A stretch of 64,000 nucleotides of DNA, taken from contig CAMFHP010000001.1 of NCBI GenBank assembly GCA_945952225.1, forward strand, positions 118,787-182,786, given 5' to 3'. A program made the position numbers and the translations under genes. This document shows positions 1 through 8,556 of the stretch, in pieces. Source of the DNA: an uncultured Myxococcaceae bacterium. Its GTDB lineage: Bacteria > Myxococcota_A > Polyangia > Polyangiales > Ga0077539. Position 1 is the stretch's first letter. Every line of letters starts with the position of its first letter. The notes beneath the pieces are model-generated. The model did no database searches. It was not told where the DNA came from and saw only the letters and a program-made list of their open reading frames with translations.

Positions 1-1
1 T

Positions 2-1540
2 GAATCGAGGCGCTTCGACTACCGTGTCGTTCTCGCGCGGATCCTCTCGGAGCGCCATCGCGATCCGGCGCGCTCGCTCCGCGTGCTCCACGCGCTCTGG
101 GAGGGAAGCGGGAGCGAAGACTTCGTGCTCCGCGACACCGTCGTCAGTGCATTGCGCGCGCATCGCGAGCGTGTGCCGCCCACGGCCTTCGCAACGGAGG
201 AGGCGTGGCGCGCGGCGAAGCTGCCCGAGCCGTGGATCCCCATGGAACATCCGACACAAGCCATTCCGTACCTCGTCGCCATCGAGGCGCTCACGAACCT
301 GCGCGTGTTTCGGGAGACGCCGCAGGTCGACGTTCCCCTGCCGACGCCCGCGGCGGATCAGGGCCAGTGGATCGTGCTCGTCGGCGAGAACGGCGTCGGC
401 AAGACGACGCTGCTCCGCGCGATCGCGCTCGCCCTCGCGCCGCCGCAGGAGGTGGGGCTGCTGCTCACGGAGCGGCTCCCCCTCGTGCGCAACGGCGAGG
501 ACGCCACCGTCGCGGTGACCCTTCCGTCGGGGGAGTTCCGGGTGACGTTGCGGGGAGGTCCGCCCGATCGTCTGCTTCCGTCGGCGTCGGAGCCTCCGTC
601 GCGCCCGTGGGTGGTGGGCTACGGCGTGCGCCGCGGCAACGCGCGCGGCGAGGTCGACCGCGCCGTAGATTGGAGCCCCGCGGGCAACCTGCACACGCTC
701 TTCGACCAACCCGCGTCGCTGGTGCGCGCCTCGCAATGGCTGCTCGACCTCGATCGCCTCGTGCTCCGCGAGCAGCGCGACCGTCAACACGTCGCGAACG
801 CGGCGCCGATGGGCCCCTACGAGGCCACCTGGAACGCGGTGCACACGGCGTTGAAGGAGCTGCTTCGCGTGCGCGAGGTCGAGATTGGCGACCGCGAGGT
901 GTTCGTGCATCACGACACCTTCGGCCGCGTGCGCCTCGACGCGCTGAGCGACGGCTACCTCACGACGACGGGGTGGGTGATCGACCTGATCGCGCGCTGG
1001 GTCACGTTGCAGGATCGCGAGCTCACGCCGGTCGGTCCCGACCTGCTCGCGCAGATGCGCGGCGTGGTGCTGCTCGACGAGATCGACCTGCACCTGCACC
1101 CGCTGTGGCAGTTGCGGATCATCGACGATGTGCGGCGGCTGTTTCCGCGGATGACCTTCGTGGTCACGACGCACAACCCGCTCGCGTTGCAGGGCGCGCG
1201 TCCGGGGGAGATCTACGTGGTGCGCGCCGATGGGGGGCGCATCGAGCTCACGCAGCGAGACATTCGTCCCGGTCACGACGTCGACCGCGTGCTGCTCGAA
1301 CAGTTCGGCGTGAAGCACACGCTGGATCGTGAGAGCCGTGAATTGCTCGACGCGCATAGCAGTCTGGTGGCGCAAGGGATCTCGCACAACGATCCACGCA
1401 GGAAAGCGTTCGAAGCGAAGATCATGGCGCTGTTCGGTGGGCTGGGACCGACGCTCCGCGACGAGCGGAACGCGCGGGATAGCTCACCGTTGCGGCCCGA
1501 GGAGCTGCACCTTCTCGACAGGTTTCCGAAGCGGAGCTGA
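2..1540 (+). CDS. ptuA: Septu-like PtuA ATPase (5' end cut by window edge)
   Basis: ABC/AAA_21-type ATPase, probably the sensor-motor half of a Septu-like anti-phage system. The reading frame is open to the left edge, so the true start may lie outside; the first internal start is GTG at 83 (485 residues from there; numbering below uses it). Visible motifs are Walker A GENGVGKTT at about 101-109, an ABC-signature-like LSDG near 290, Walker B VVLLDEID with D332/E333, and the switch TTHNP with H364. The extension upstream of the Walker A is about 100 residues, mostly helical by composition. The next gene, 9 bp downstream in the same direction, encodes an HNH nuclease, which is the PtuA-PtuB arrangement; retron-associated ATPase-HNH pairs look similar, but no reverse transcriptase is visible here. 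Confidence 0.8.
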   Translation, partial: ESRRFDYRVVLARILSERHRDPARSLRVLHALWEGSGSEDFVLRDTVVSALRAHRERVPPTAFATEEAWRAAKLPEPWIPMEHPTQAIPYLVAIEALTNLRVFRETPQVDVPLPTPAADQGQWIVLVGENGVGKTTLLRAIALALAPPQEVGLLLTERLPLVRNGEDATVAVTLPSGEFRVTLRGGPPDRLLPSASEPPSRPWVVGYGVRRGNARGEVDRAVDWSPAGNLHTLFDQPASLVRASQWLLDLDRLVLREQRDRQHVANAAPMGPYEATWNAVHTALKELLRVREVEIGDREVFVHHDTFGRVRLDALSDGYLTTTGWVIDLIARWVTLQDRELTPVGPDLLAQMRGVVLLDEIDLHLHPLWQLRIIDDVRRLFPRMTFVVTTHNPLALQGARPGEIYVVRADGGRIELTQRDIRPGHDVDRVLLEQFGVKHTLDRESRELLDAHSSLVAQGISHNDPRRKAFEAKIMALFGGLGPTLRDERNARDSSPLRPEELHLLDRFPKRS

Positions 1541-1549
1541 TGGACCCCG

Positions 1550-2404
1550 ATGCTGTGCTGGTTGAGGCCGCAGGCCTATTCGACCTTCCACGCCGAGGCG
1601 GCGATGTTGCTCTCCGACCTCCGATCCGACGTCGGCAGAAACGCAGGGCACGCGTGCAGTGCGCACTTCGAGAAGCGCATGCTGTGGACTGCAACATGGC
1701 GCCGTGCTTCGCAGCCGACGGGGATCCACAAGGCCACGCTTACCGGGCCGCAGGTTGACTACCTGAAGTGTTTTTGGTGCGAGCGTTATCGCGACAATCC
1801 GCACGAGATCGATGTGGAGCACTATCGGCCGAAGGTGTCGGTGACGGAGTGGCAGGGGAGCCCCCCGCTGATGAGCGACACACCTCCGCGTGAGGTGAAC
1901 GAGCGCGGCGGCTACTGGTGGCTCTCATTCACGTGGAGCAACTTCGCGCTCTCGTGCAAGACCTGCAATCAGAAGTGGAAACGCAACCTGTTTCCCGTGC
2001 GGGCGACGCGCATCGCGGACGCGGCGGAAGGCGACGAACTCGTCGAGGAGCCGCTACTGCTTGATCCTTCGTGCGTCTTTCGAGCTCGGGATCACTTCCG
2101 CTGGACACCCGAAGGAATCATGGAGCCGGTTTCCGACGTGGGGCGGGCCACCATCATTACGTGCGGCCTCAACCGCTCTGAGCTTCGCCAACGCCGCATG
2201 CAGGCAGCGCAGAATGTCCAAAGGCTTTGTCAGCAACTCGTGATGCACTTGCGGGGCGGTCGCGACATTCCTCGGAGGGAGACATGGCTTGAACTCCTGC
2301 TGCTCTGCGCGGACACCGCAGAGTTCGCGGGCATGGCGCGGTGGTTCGTCGAGGAGACGCTTGGGGGGCGCTCCTGGGACGACATTCCTGATCTTTGTGA
2401 GTGA
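1550..2404 (+). CDS. ptuB: Septu-like PtuB HNH endonuclease
   Basis: HNH nuclease of 284 residues, likely effector of the preceding ATPase. Two zinc-binding CxxC pairs are visible (C74/C77 and C136/C139) around the core VEHYRPK, where H91 is the expected general base. The stretch GYWWLSFTWSNF at 121-132, followed by SCKTCNQ and a terminal NLFPV, matches the pattern of PtuB and retron-linked HNH proteins. It starts 9 bp after the ATPase stop in the same frame. An overlapping ATG at 1540 opens a different frame of only 72 codons without the motif. Likely co-transcribed with ptuA; the products of such pairs form a complex in known Septu systems. Confidence 0.8.
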   Translation: MLCWLRPQAYSTFHAEAAMLLSDLRSDVGRNAGHACSAHFEKRMLWTATWRRASQPTGIHKATLTGPQVDYLKCFWCERYRDNPHEIDVEHYRPKVSVTEWQGSPPLMSDTPPREVNERGGYWWLSFTWSNFALSCKTCNQKWKRNLFPVRATRIADAAEGDELVEEPLLLDPSCVFRARDHFRWTPEGIMEPVSDVGRATIITCGLNRSELRQRRMQAAQNVQRLCQQLVMHLRGGRDIPRRETWLELLLLCADTAEFAGMARWFVEETLGGRSWDDIPDLCE

Positions 2405-2542
2405 CGAGGCCGGGGGCTGAGCGACCGCGCGTTCGTGCGCCGGACAACGTCCGTGAGGTCCGTGTCGCGAGCCCCTGCGGCGGGGCCTTGCGAGGTGCGT
2501 CGAGTCCCGTCACGCTCGGCGTCGGAAAGGGGGTCACCCACG

Positions 2543-3460
2543 ATGACCACGAAGACGAAGAAGTCTGCGAATACGGCTGCGAAGAAGACGGCTGCGACGA
2601 AGCCTGCTGCGAAGAAGACGGTCGCGAAGAAGGCGGTCGCGAAGAAGCCCGCGGAGAAGAAGACGGCGGGGACGAAGCCCGCGGTGTCAGCGAAGGTCCG
2701 CGCGGCGGCTGCGCCCGCGGTTGCGCCATCGCCCGCGACGGGAGACGACGGACGCTGGCCCGATGCGCCGGTGGCGACGCTCGTGAAGCACGCGGGAGAC
2801 CTCGCGGGCGTCGTGCGCTCGCTGGCCGAGGAGCTCGCCGGTGCGAAGGTGTCCACCGACGATGCCGACCGGCTCGATGCGCTCTCGGCGAAGCTCCAGA
2901 GCGCCGAGGACACGTGGAACGCCGCGCGTCGCGCCGTGGCCACGGGCTCGGTGGCGCAGCTCCGTCCGGTGCTCACCGCGGGGCGCAATGATCTCTTCGG
3001 CGCGCTCGAAGCGTTCGTCGACGACGATGCGGTCACGCGCGAGCTCGAAGACATCGGCGGCGTCGACGACGACGACGACCTCGAACGCGACACGCGGCGG
3101 CTCCTGAAGCTCTGTGCGACCTACGCCGACGACCTCGAAGGCACGGAGATCACCCCCGAGGCCGTGGCGGCGGTCGAGACGACGCTCGGGCGCTTTCGCG
3201 ATGCGCGTCGCGGCGCGCCGATCGAGGCGGAGGGCGAGACGAAGCAGGCGCTCTCCGAGGCCGCGCAGAAGGCCCTCGACGCGCGCAACCGGCTCTTCTT
3301 CGAACTCTCCGATCTCGACCGCCGCGTGTGCCTCCGCGGGCGCTTCTGCTTCCGCAAGGATCCCGCGCGCCGCGCCCGGTTCAGCGGCTACCTCAGCGAA
3401 GCCCGCCGCGGCCGCAAGCCGTCGGCCCCGCGCAAGCCCGCCGCGCCCGTCACGGGCTGA
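2543..3460 (+). CDS. Lys/Ala-rich histone-H1-like N-terminus joined to a helical domain, function unknown
   Basis: Protein of 305 residues. The first 60 residues or so are repeats of AAKK, AKKT and AKKP type, as in bacterial H1-like DNA-binding tails. The remainder is acidic and helix-rich (LAEELAGA, ALSAKLQSAEDTW, a run of five Asp near residue 178) and ends in another basic Arg/Lys/Pro tail. Start ATG 2543 is chosen because AAAGGGGG lies about 8 bp upstream and the N-terminal Lys/Ala repeats begin there; the frame is open further upstream but not protein-like. The tail suggests nucleic-acid or polyanion binding; the role of the central domain is not recognised. Confidence 0.6.
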   Translation: MTTKTKKSANTAAKKTAATKPAAKKTVAKKAVAKKPAEKKTAGTKPAVSAKVRAAAAPAVAPSPATGDDGRWPDAPVATLVKHAGDLAGVVRSLAEELAGAKVSTDDADRLDALSAKLQSAEDTWNAARRAVATGSVAQLRPVLTAGRNDLFGALEAFVDDDAVTRELEDIGGVDDDDDLERDTRRLLKLCATYADDLEGTEITPEAVAAVETTLGRFRDARRGAPIEAEGETKQALSEAAQKALDARNRLFFELSDLDRRVCLRGRFCFRKDPARRARFSGYLSEARRGRKPSAPRKPAAPVTG

Positions 3461-3571
3461 TCCCTTCCCACGCCGGACCCCGCGCGGAGATTCCCCGCGA
3501 CGGCGTGCGCAGACCTCGCGATAGACTGCGCGCCCACACCCTTCGGTGCCCCGGGGAAGGTGCTCTCCCGA

Positions 3572-5404
3572 ATGTCTCCCCACCTCGACGAGATCCTCGC
3601 GCTCGTGAACGCCGACGGGCTGCGCACCGCGCGCTCGCGGGAGCCCTTCGCCGCGCTCACCCCCGACGACGCGCTCGCCGTGGTGCTCGCCGCGCGCATG
3701 CCCCAGTACGCCGCCCGCGCGGTGGAACTCCTCGGCGCGCCCTTCGTCGTTCGTGTGGTGCGCGAGGCGGCGTCACGGCAGCGCCACGACCGCGACGCGA
3801 CGATCCTCCTCGGCGCGATGCTCGCCGCGCAATCGCGGGGCATGGGCGCCCTCGATGCGGGCTACGACGACTGGCTCGCCGACGCGTTGCAGTCGCACTG
3901 GGCCGACGAGGTGCACGCGATTCTCGATGCGGGCGTCGCGGGGCTCCCGCAGGCGCGGCGCGAGGCGATGCCCTTCCGTCGACAGGGACACGTGGCGTGG
4001 CGCTACCTCCGTCACTGCGAGCGCGCGTCGTCGTGGCGGCTCGCCGTGCGCGTGGCCGCGATGGACCCTTCCGCCGACGTGCTCCCCACGGGCGAGCACC
4101 CCATCGTGGCGGGCCTCGCGCTCGTGGGAGACGGGCTCGCGCCGCTGCTCACCGAGGTGCTCCGCGACCACGACGGAACCCGCAGCGGACGGCGCATCCT
4201 CGTGGGCGCCCTCGCGCGGCTGCGCAGCGACGAGACCCTGCTCCGCACGCTCCTCGACGACCCCGATCCCATCGTGCGCCGGGTGGCCCGTGACGGGCTC
4301 GACCACCGTGGCGTTGCGTGGGCCTCCAGCGCGCGCATTCCCAACGAGGCCCTCGCCGTGCGGGCGCTTCGCACCGCGCCCACCGCCGACGCGCGCGCCG
4401 CCCTCGACGCGGCGCTCTCCGCCGTCGCCGACCCCGCCGTGTTCGACCCGTCGCCCTTCGTGGGACCCGATCCCCTGATGAGCTTCGCCGTGGCCGCGGA
4501 CCTCTGGCTCCGCGCGCGCCGCCTCGCCCGCTGGACGCGCGCCACGCCCCTCCTCGACCGCGTGATGGATGCGTGTGTGCGGGCCGCGTCGACGGACCCG
4601 CGCATGGCCCGCCTCGTGGCCGACACGCTGTGCCGCGTTCCGCCGGCGACGCTCGACCCGATGCGTCTGTACATGGCCTTTCTGCCCGCGAAATCGCCCT
4701 TCACCGACGCGGTGGCCGCGGCGCTCGGAGAGATCCTCTCGCCCGAGGATGCAGGCAACCCGCTGCAGCTCTACGACTGGCTCGCGCAGCGCGCGTCGGG
4801 TGGGGTGCCGGCCTTCGCGCGCGGCCTCGTCGACCCCGATCCCCGGCTGCGTCTCGTGTGCGAGCGCGCCACGGGGAGGCTCCGCGCACCGCCTCCTCCG
4901 CGCGACCTCCGCGGACTGCGCGCGGCGCTCGATGCCTTCGCGGCCTCGGGATACTTCGGCGCGTGGTGCCTGGTCGTCGTCGACGACGCTGCGCAACGGT
5001 GCGAGGTGCTCTCCCTCGCCGACCGCGCCGAGCCCGAGGGACGCGCCGCGCACGACCGCTTCGTGGCCGCCGTCGACGGCTGCGTGACCCGCCACGCGCT
5101 CGACGCCGACGCGCTCGCCGAGGCCTTCTGCGAAGGCGATGCACGCGCACGCGCCTTCGCGTGGGAGCCCGTCGACCGCGAGGCCGCCCTCGCAGCGCTC
5201 GTCGACGAGATCGAGGGCGACACGATGAAGCTCACGCGGGTCGAGGCCGGGCGCCTCGTCGAGGCCGTGGCCGCGTGGATTCCCGCCGACGCGACCGCCG
5301 TGAGGGCGCGCGGGGTGTACGAGGCCGCCCACTCCGTCGCGTGGTGCTTCGAGGGGACGTCACCCCGGCGCAGCGCCCTCTTCGTCTACGTGAACGACCA
5401 GTAG
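3572..5404 (+). CDS. Large alpha-helical (HEAT-like) protein of unknown function
   Basis: 610 residues, Ala/Leu/Arg/Asp rich. Several stretches look like paired helices of HEAT-type repeats, for example LLDDPDPIVRRVARDGL and LVDPDPRLRLVCERATG, in which DPDP turns begin a helix. No signal peptide or transmembrane segment is seen, so it is probably cytoplasmic. ATG 3572 is preferred over GTG 3560 because GGGGAAGG at 3553-3560 is then spaced about 11 bp from the start. A TAGACT -10-like hexamer lies at 3522-3527 without a convincing -35. No known function is assigned. Confidence 0.6.
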   Translation: MSPHLDEILALVNADGLRTARSREPFAALTPDDALAVVLAARMPQYAARAVELLGAPFVVRVVREAASRQRHDRDATILLGAMLAAQSRGMGALDAGYDDWLADALQSHWADEVHAILDAGVAGLPQARREAMPFRRQGHVAWRYLRHCERASSWRLAVRVAAMDPSADVLPTGEHPIVAGLALVGDGLAPLLTEVLRDHDGTRSGRRILVGALARLRSDETLLRTLLDDPDPIVRRVARDGLDHRGVAWASSARIPNEALAVRALRTAPTADARAALDAALSAVADPAVFDPSPFVGPDPLMSFAVAADLWLRARRLARWTRATPLLDRVMDACVRAASTDPRMARLVADTLCRVPPATLDPMRLYMAFLPAKSPFTDAVAAALGEILSPEDAGNPLQLYDWLAQRASGGVPAFARGLVDPDPRLRLVCERATGRLRAPPPPRDLRGLRAALDAFAASGYFGAWCLVVVDDAAQRCEVLSLADRAEPEGRAAHDRFVAAVDGCVTRHALDADALAEAFCEGDARARAFAWEPVDREAALAALVDEIEGDTMKLTRVEAGRLVEAVAAWIPADATAVRARGVYEAAHSVAWCFEGTSPRRSALFVYVNDQ

Positions 5405-5467
5405 TGTTGCAGTAACAGGGGATCTTTCGGATTCCTCTGCGGCATCGGGGCACGTAACGTCGTGGCG

Positions 5468-8400
5468 ATGATGCCTCATTGTGCGCGCTACGTACTCCTC
5501 GCCTCGGGCCTGCTCTCCGCGTGCTCGGGAATCTCCGTGGTTGCACCGGACGACGCCGCGACCGATGTGGCCGATGTCTCCCGCGACCTGGCCGATACGC
5601 CCGACGTGGGCGACGTCAGCGACGTCGGCGATGCGAGCGACGTGAGCGATGTGAGCGACGTGAGCGATGTGAGCGACGCGAGCGATGCGAGCGACGTGAG
5701 TGATGTGCTCGACGCGAGCGATGCGGTCGACGTGAGCGATGTGGTCGACGCGAGCGACGTGGTCGACGCGACGGTGGATGCCACGGTGGATGCCACGGTG
5801 GACGCGACCGTCGATGCGCCTGCGGACGTGGGCATCGATCGCATCGTGGTCGACGTTCCGCTCACGGGGCCGGTGCTTCCGCGGCCCGGACGCAGCGGCG
5901 CGGTGGCGGTCACGCGCGACGACCGCATCGCGGTGACAGCGAACCGCAGCGCGAACTCGGTCTCGGTCTTCGTGGTGACCACGGGGGTGCTCCCGACGGC
6001 GCTGCGCGTGGCCGAGCTCTCGACGGGCGACAACTCCGAGCCCTGGCACGTCGCGATGGGACCCGATGGAGACTCGGCCTACGTGCTCCTGCGCCGCGCG
6101 CAGCGGGTGTTGCGCCTCACGCGGCTCCACTCGCCGACGCCGACGATCGACACGGCGCGGGCCACCACGGGGGCCGAGCCCACCTCGATGGCCCTCTCGC
6201 CCACGGGCGCCACGCTCTACGTGAGCAACTTCGCCGACGGCACCGTGAGCGTCATCGACACGGCCACGATGCGCGCGACGGGCACGCTCGACCTCAACGC
6301 GCCCCTCGCCATGTCGGGCATGCTCGGCGACGTCACGGGACGCCCGGCCCTCGCACATCCGCGCGCCGTGGTGATGACCCACGACGGCGACGCCGACGAC
6401 AGCGACGAGAGCCTCTTCGTCACCGAGTTCTTCGCGCAGCGACGGACGACGGGCATTCCCACGGGGCTCGAACGCTTCGACCAGGCGAACCAGGGCGTCG
6501 TGTACCAGATCCCCGTGGCGACCAACGCGGTGACGCTGCGCACGATCGCGCCCGCAACGGACATGGGCTTTCGCGCGGGCGACAACACCACGGCGGGGTG
6601 CTTTCCCAACCAGCTCTACGCGGCCACGGTGGCGCAGGGGCGCGTGTTCGTGACGGGCGTGTGCACCTCGCCGCGCGGACCCACGGGACCCGTGGCCGTC
6701 ACCGCCACCGACGCGGGCACCGACGCGGCCGTCGATGCGAGCGCGGATGTTCCCTCGGACGCGCCGGCCATTCCGCCGCTCGACCCCGTGGGCGCGAACT
6801 TCCGCACGGAGCTCACGGGCGCGGTGTGGGTGCTCGACGGCACCACGGGCGCCGAAGTGTCGGGCGGACGCACGCTCCTCACGCAGCGCTACAACGCCCT
6901 CTACGACACGCGCCGCGACGCCGACGACGCGCGCCGTCGCTACCCGCTGATCCCCCTCGACCTCGACTTCGTGCCGGGCACCACGGGCACCACGGCGACG
7001 GCCGCGAGCACGGTGGCCTACCTCGCGGCGTACGGCGCCGACGGGGTGTTCCGCGTGACGTTCAGCAGCACGGGCACGTTGTCGAGCGTGGGCGCCACGA
7101 CGGGCAACGCGTTCATCGACCTCACGGCGCCGCGCGCGCCTGCGGTGACCGCGAGCGGACCCTACGGCGTGGTCACCACCGCGGCGACGGCGAGCGCCTT
7201 CGCGGTCAACGAGTTCACGCGCAACCTCACGGGCCTCGACCTCACGAACCTCGCGTCGGTGAGCACGGAGCCCACGGTGGCCTCGGTGCCCGCCTCGGCG
7301 CAGGCCGCCCTCCGCGGTCGTCGGCTCTTCGTCACGGGCCTCGGCCGCTGGTCGTTCAAGGGCCAGGCGTGGAACTCCTGCGAGAGCTGCCACCCCGACG
7401 GACTCAGCGACAACGTGACGTGGTTCTTCGCGCGCGGCCCGCGGCAGACGCTGCCCCTCGACGCCACGCTCGACGCCTCGGGCAACCCGCGGGTGATGAA
7501 CTGGACGGGCATCTTCGACGAGCTCGCGGACTTCGAAGGCAACATCCGCGGCAACTCGGGCGGCGTGGGCGCGATCGTGCACCGTCGCAACGACGGCACC
7601 ACCGCGGCGGCGGTCACCAACGCCGACCGCATCGTGTTCGACGGCACCACGCCGGTGTCTCCGCAGGTGGCCACGGCGACGCCGCAGGATGGGCTCAGCG
7701 GCGCGGTGGACTCCATCGCCACGACGGCGGGCACGGGCACGCCGCGGAGCGTGCTCGACGACTGGTCCGACCTGCGCGCGTACGTGCAGGCGATCCGCAC
7801 GCTCGACGCGCCCACGGGGCTCGCGGGCGCCGACGTCACCGCGGGCCGCGCGCTCTTCGCGACGCACAACTGCGCGGGCTGCCACGGCGGCCCCGCGTGG
7901 ACGGGCCTCGCGCGGCGCTTCTACGTCCCCGGCAGCGCCACGACCGATCGCACGGCGGGCACGCTCATTCGCAACACCTGGACGCGCCCCACGGGCTTTC
8001 CCGCGGCGGTGGTGGCGGCGGCGACGGGCACGTTCCGTCTGTCTCCCTTCGACGCGGCGAACGACCAGATCACCTGCGCGCTCCGCAACGTGGGCACGTG
8101 GGCCACGGCGGGCGTCGGCCCCGCGGGCTTCGTCTTCGCCGAGGTGCGCGCGAACATGAGCACGGCCTCGCAGGGCGCGACGGGCTTCAATCCCCCGTCG
8201 CTGCTGGGCCTCGCGTACGGGGCGCCGTACCTCCACGCGGGCAACGCGCGCACGCTCGAAGAGCTCTTCTCCGACACCTTCGCGGCGCACCATCGGGCGT
8301 ACAGTCCGGCGTTCCTGATGAACACCGCGACGCGCGCGACCGAGCTCCGTCAGATGGTGGCCTTCCTGCTCTCGATCGACGGCGCCGCCGCCGAGATCGC

Positions 8401-8470
8401 CCTCCCGACGCGCGTCACGCCGCCGGGCGGAACGGCCTTCGATTCCGACCTCTGCGCGCAGTTCCGCTGA
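5468..8470 (+). CDS. Lipoprotein with Asp-rich linker, YVTN-type propeller and di-haem cytochrome c peroxidase-like domain
   Basis: 1000-residue exported lipoprotein. The signal peptide ends in LLSAC near residue 19. A linker of repeated Asp-Val-Ser/Ala-Asp units (about residues 28-120) separates anchor and body. Residues about 140-560 contain propeller signatures such as LYVSNFADGTVSVIDT. Two haem-binding motifs follow: CESCH at about 638 and CAGCH at about 802. The C-terminal PYLHAGNARTLEEL resembles the end of the CcpA/MauG family. The combination suggests a surface or periplasmic redox protein; substrate unknown. GTG 5462, ATG 5468 and ATG 5471 are all possible starts. It is followed in the same direction by another Asp-linker lipoprotein. 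Confidence 0.75.
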   Translation: MMPHCARYVLLASGLLSACSGISVVAPDDAATDVADVSRDLADTPDVGDVSDVGDASDVSDVSDVSDVSDASDASDVSDVLDASDAVDVSDVVDASDVVDATVDATVDATVDATVDAPADVGIDRIVVDVPLTGPVLPRPGRSGAVAVTRDDRIAVTANRSANSVSVFVVTTGVLPTALRVAELSTGDNSEPWHVAMGPDGDSAYVLLRRAQRVLRLTRLHSPTPTIDTARATTGAEPTSMALSPTGATLYVSNFADGTVSVIDTATMRATGTLDLNAPLAMSGMLGDVTGRPALAHPRAVVMTHDGDADDSDESLFVTEFFAQRRTTGIPTGLERFDQANQGVVYQIPVATNAVTLRTIAPATDMGFRAGDNTTAGCFPNQLYAATVAQGRVFVTGVCTSPRGPTGPVAVTATDAGTDAAVDASADVPSDAPAIPPLDPVGANFRTELTGAVWVLDGTTGAEVSGGRTLLTQRYNALYDTRRDADDARRRYPLIPLDLDFVPGTTGTTATAASTVAYLAAYGADGVFRVTFSSTGTLSSVGATTGNAFIDLTAPRAPAVTASGPYGVVTTAATASAFAVNEFTRNLTGLDLTNLASVSTEPTVASVPASAQAALRGRRLFVTGLGRWSFKGQAWNSCESCHPDGLSDNVTWFFARGPRQTLPLDATLDASGNPRVMNWTGIFDELADFEGNIRGNSGGVGAIVHRRNDGTTAAAVTNADRIVFDGTTPVSPQVATATPQDGLSGAVDSIATTAGTGTPRSVLDDWSDLRAYVQAIRTLDAPTGLAGADVTAGRALFATHNCAGCHGGPAWTGLARRFYVPGSATTDRTAGTLIRNTWTRPTGFPAAVVAAATGTFRLSPFDAANDQITCALRNVGTWATAGVGPAGFVFAEVRANMSTASQGATGFNPPSLLGLAYGAPYLHAGNARTLEELFSDTFAAHHRAYSPAFLMNTATRATELRQMVAFLLSIDGAAAEIALPTRVTPPGGTAFDSDLCAQFR
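5570..5830 (+). repeat. Tandem 6/12-bp repeat tract encoding (Asp-Val/Ala-Ser-Asp)n
   Basis: Direct repeats of GACGTGAGCGAT-type units run through the linker of the surrounding lipoprotein, followed by three to four copies of GCCACGGTGGAT-type units. All units are multiples of three, so copy-number change keeps the frame while altering the linker length. Confidence 0.8.
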
Positions 8471-8556
8471 GCGCAGGGCGTCGTCTTCCGCGGGGGGCGC
8501 GCCGGAATCATCACGTCGCGCCTCCCACCGACTGCTTCATCCCTGGAGGTTCTTTC

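Noticed and set aside
1540..1758. Small gene overlapping the ptuA stop (ATG 1540)
   Set aside because: Different frame from ptuB, without domain features; the HNH motifs lie in the frame starting at 1550.
5360..8293. 977-codon minus-strand frame opposite the propeller lipoprotein
   Set aside because: Arg/His/Val-rich with no motif, antisense to a gene with clear signal peptide and CxxCH motifs.
6598..8556. Upstream extension of the RCC1-like lipoprotein reading frame (frame open for 1937 codons)
   Set aside because: The extension is Arg/Gly/His-rich shadow coding of the propeller gene; the true start has GGAGGT and a lipoprotein signal at 8557.
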